From Chryseobacterium sp. C-71 (lineage in GTDB: Bacteria; Bacteroidota; Bacteroidia; Flavobacteriales; Weeksellaceae), in the NCBI RefSeq assembly GCF_020911865.1, contig NZ_CP087131.1, positions 1 through 64,000 of the forward strand: DNA of 64,000 nt, given 5' to 3'. Shown piece by piece: positions 61,682-64,000 of this stretch (position 1 is its first letter; every line of letters starts with the position of its first letter). Made by a program: the position numbers and the translations under genes. The notes under the pieces are model-generated. The model ran no database searches and was not told the origin of the DNA. It worked only from the letters and a program-made list of their open reading frames with translations.

Positions 61682-64000
61682 ATGGGAAATATAAATTTTG
61701 GGATAGACTTAGGAACCACCAATTCGGGGATTTCAAAGTTTGCAGACGGAAAAGTTCAGATTTATAAAAATCCGGTAGGCTTCAGCGATACATTGCCTTC
61801 AATTGTTGCCTACAAAAAAGGGAGAATTCTCATTGGTGATAAAGCCAGAGAACTTTTGAAATCAGCGCATCTGGATGTTTTTTCTTCTTTCAAAAGAAAG
61901 ATGGGAACTGAACATTTGTATGATGTTGCCGATACCGAGGAACAAAAAAGCCCGGTTGAACTTTCGGCGATGATTTTGAAAGAACTCCAGAGTTTCATTC
62001 AGGACGAAAAACCTCAATCTATTGTCATTACCATTCCTGCATCTTTTGATACCGTACAGTCGAATGCGACGAAGAAAGCAGGTCTTTTAGCAGGTTTTCA
62101 GCAGGTTGTTCTTTTGCAGGAACCTATTGCAGCGTGTCTGGCGTATGCTAATTTTCAGACTCAGGATCAGTCTGAAGAAAAAAACTGGTTGGTATACGAT
62201 TTCGGTGGCGGAACTTTCGATGTCGCTTTGGTGAAAATCAATGAGCGCGAACTTAAAATTACAGATCACGAAGGAAACAACTTTTTAGGTGGCGTTGACC
62301 TTGACCATTTGGTGATTGAGCATTTATTTGTTCCTAAAATTGAAGCGGTTTTAAATGAAGAATCACTTTTCAAAAAGCTGATGTCTAAAGAAAATAGTTT
62401 TTATGCAAAACTATATTACGAACTGCTGTACAAAGCTGAAGAGATCAAAAAAGAATTATCAGTAAAAGATACAATCAATACCGAACTTGAATTGAATGAC
62501 GGTGATCATTATATCGATTTTGAAATTTCAAGAAACGATTTCAATAAAGTGATCGCTCCAAAAGTGGATGAAACAATTACCCTCATCAAGAAACTTTTAG
62601 AAGAAAATCAAAAATCGGCGAGTGATATTGAACGAATTATTTTGGTAGGCGGAACGACTTACATTCCGTACATCAGAGAGCATCTGAAAGAGGTTTTCGG
62701 AATTATAGTAGATCACTCAATAGATCCGTCGACAGCAGTGATGGTGGGTGCAGCCTATTTTGCAGGAACTAAAGAAGAAGATACCCAAATAATTAAAACT
62801 GAAACTCATTTAAGTTCAGACCAGAAAGAAATTCAAAATTCTAATAAGATCGATTTAAAATTGATCTACGAAGTCAATACGCAGGATGATGAAGAGCTTT
62901 TGGTGGGAAGCGTTAAAGGAGACTTCGATGGATATTACAGAATTACCCGAAAAGACGGAGGTTTTGATACGGGTTTGATGAGCTTTAAAAATAAATTTTC
63001 AGAGTTTGTAAAGATTCTTCCGAAGCAGATTAACCAGTTTAGTCTGACGGTTTCTGATCAACATCAGAATGTGGTTTTTGAGCAGAATGATATTTCGATT
63101 AATCACGGAATTTATAATATTTCCGGACAGCCGTTGCCGAATGATATTTGCCTCGAAGTGGATGATAATTTTGGAAGCACTTATCTTGAAAGAATTTTCA
63201 AGAAAAATGATATTCTTCCGCTTAAAAAGACGATTTATAAAACGACCTCAAAAAACTTTAATAAAGAAGCCGATGATAAGCTGATCATCAATATTTTGGA
63301 AGGTAAAAATGCTACGCTTCCTGCAAGCAATATGAGCATCGGATATATCGAAATCAATTCAAAAGATTTACCGATTAATTTATTGAAAGGAATGGATATC
63401 GAACTGAAATTCAGCATGAGCGAGTCCCGCGATCTGTCGGTTTCGGTGTACATCAGTTCGGTAGATTTTGAGAAAAATGAAGTGTTCAATCCGCATACAA
63501 AACATATCAATAAAGATAAATTTCAGGAAGATATCGACAAAGTAATTGATGAAATAGAAACTGAGCTAAGTTATGTTCAAAATGTAGACGAAGCAGATCC
63601 TGAAGATATTGCTGTTTTGGTAAAATTTAAAAACATCAAGGACGAGCTTTTCAGAATTAAATTTGACCTGATTGAAGTGCAGGAAGATGAACAGACCGAA
63701 AGGATTTTTCAGCTTGATGAGAGAAAAAGACGTGCTTTGCAGGAATATGATAAAATCGTCCGTTTCCGTGATGTTATTTACGAAATAGAAGAGTATAAAG
63801 CTTCAAAAAAGGATTTGGAAAGTCAGCTTGAAGAAGCTACTCAAAGGCAGAAAGAACAATTCCAAAAAATCATTAAAGACGAAAAGATATTTCTGGAATC
63901 CAACGAGAAGTCACTCATCAAGAGAAAAACGAAAGAATTAGATAAACTGCATTCAGAAATTTACTATCAGAAAGATGAATCTTACGCTTCATTGTATTAT
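61682..64000 (+). CDS. Non-canonical Hsp70 (DnaK-like) chaperone, 3' end outside the window
   Basis: 773 codons are open and no stop is reached. The N-terminal actin-like ATPase has GIDLGTTNSG (7-16), IVITIPASFD (about 119-128), VYDFGGGTFDVALV (about 170-183) and ILVGGTTYIPYIREHL (about 319-334). In place of the DnaK linker (VLLLDVTP) comes an extra beta-rich domain (about 390-465, SVKGDFDGYYRITRKDGGFD). A substrate-domain-like section follows (about 467-590, DILPLKKTIYKTTSKNF, INILEGKNATLPASN). After 600 there is a long charged coiled coil. DnaK is about 640 aa in total, so this protein is clearly longer. Confidence 0.88.
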   Translation, partial: MGNINFGIDLGTTNSGISKFADGKVQIYKNPVGFSDTLPSIVAYKKGRILIGDKARELLKSAHLDVFSSFKRKMGTEHLYDVADTEEQKSPVELSAMILKELQSFIQDEKPQSIVITIPASFDTVQSNATKKAGLLAGFQQVVLLQEPIAACLAYANFQTQDQSEEKNWLVYDFGGGTFDVALVKINERELKITDHEGNNFLGGVDLDHLVIEHLFVPKIEAVLNEESLFKKLMSKENSFYAKLYYELLYKAEEIKKELSVKDTINTELELNDGDHYIDFEISRNDFNKVIAPKVDETITLIKKLLEENQKSASDIERIILVGGTTYIPYIREHLKEVFGIIVDHSIDPSTAVMVGAAYFAGTKEEDTQIIKTETHLSSDQKEIQNSNKIDLKLIYEVNTQDDEELLVGSVKGDFDGYYRITRKDGGFDTGLMSFKNKFSEFVKILPKQINQFSLTVSDQHQNVVFEQNDISINHGIYNISGQPLPNDICLEVDDNFGSTYLERIFKKNDILPLKKTIYKTTSKNFNKEADDKLIINILEGKNATLPASNMSIGYIEINSKDLPINLLKGMDIELKFSMSESRDLSVSVYISSVDFEKNEVFNPHTKHINKDKFQEDIDKVIDEIETELSYVQNVDEADPEDIAVLVKFKNIKDELFRIKFDLIEVQEDEQTERIFQLDERKRRALQEYDKIVRFRDVIYEIEEYKASKKDLESQLEEATQRQKEQFQKIIKDEKIFLESNEKSLIKRKTKELDKLHSEIYYQKDESYASLYY

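Noticed and set aside
1..64000. tRNA, rRNA, tmRNA or prophage regions
   Set aside because: Gaps were read for cloverleaf ends, rRNA signatures and phage structural genes; none was recognised.

Overview
The window is AT-rich DNA from a member of the Bacteroidota, most likely a Chryseobacterium-like flavobacterium (Weeksellaceae). This placement rests on TAnnTTTG-type promoters, a GLPGLI-family protein, a subtilase with a type IX secretion (Por) C-terminal signal, an outer-membrane beta-barrel receptor with a carboxypeptidase-like N-terminus, a GH97 glycosidase and A-rich start regions. dnaA begins at base 1, so the numbering was probably set at the replication-origin gene. I found no rRNA, tRNA, CRISPR array or prophage.

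Layout. 1-6.1 kb: dnaA, a low-molecular-weight phosphatase, a short RsmI-like methylase, and envelope proteins (DUF4349 lipoprotein, DUF2891, DUF962/Mpo1-like). 6.2-11.6 kb: an AraC-family regulator followed by TolC, HlyD/EmrA and 14-TM MFS genes, which together look like a regulated tripartite drug-efflux system. 11.6-12.5 kb: a gene-poor stretch with several palindromic repeats and a 42-bp tandem repeat. 12.5-15.4 kb: a MoxR/magnesium-chelatase-type AAA ATPase and a VWA protein, likely a chaperone pair. 15.4-19.5 kb: small unknowns, a methyltransferase and metG. 19.8-21.2 kb: a complete IS110-family element whose non-coding end has the hairpin layout expected of a bridge/seek RNA. 21.3-26.9 kb: GH97, a frameshifted bile-acid-symporter-like gene, a SnoaL-like protein, pirin and an FMN reductase. 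27-33.8 kb: purine genes purM, purN, purH, purD and guaA, separated by dispersed hairpin repeats, with a small structured transcript ahead of purM. 34-43.9 kb: GLPGLI protein, pheA, UbiB kinase, DEAD-box helicase, SGNH hydrolase, lipocalin-like lipoprotein, iron alcohol dehydrogenase and small membrane proteins. 44-52.4 kb: ppc, a secreted TSP3-repeat protein, the subtilase, then a sugar-nucleotide cluster (DegT aminotransferase, 4-TM protein, galE, TagD-like cytidylyltransferase). 52.4-61.2 kb: outer-membrane receptor, mltG, dapF, an Asn-rich lipoprotein, pnuC, an APC permease and an Asp-box protein. 61.4 kb to the end: a miniature GrpE-like gene directly followed by a non-canonical Hsp70 that runs off the window.

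Points for a second look: the mini-GrpE/Hsp70 pair with an extra domain between its ATPase and substrate domains; the IS110 RNA candidate; the structured leader before purM; two intergenic hairpin families with three copies each; seven genes whose -10-like box lies 4-6 nt before the ATG, suggesting leaderless mRNAs; and three genes broken by four shifts that each fit the loss of one base from a homopolymer, which could be real decay or assembly error.
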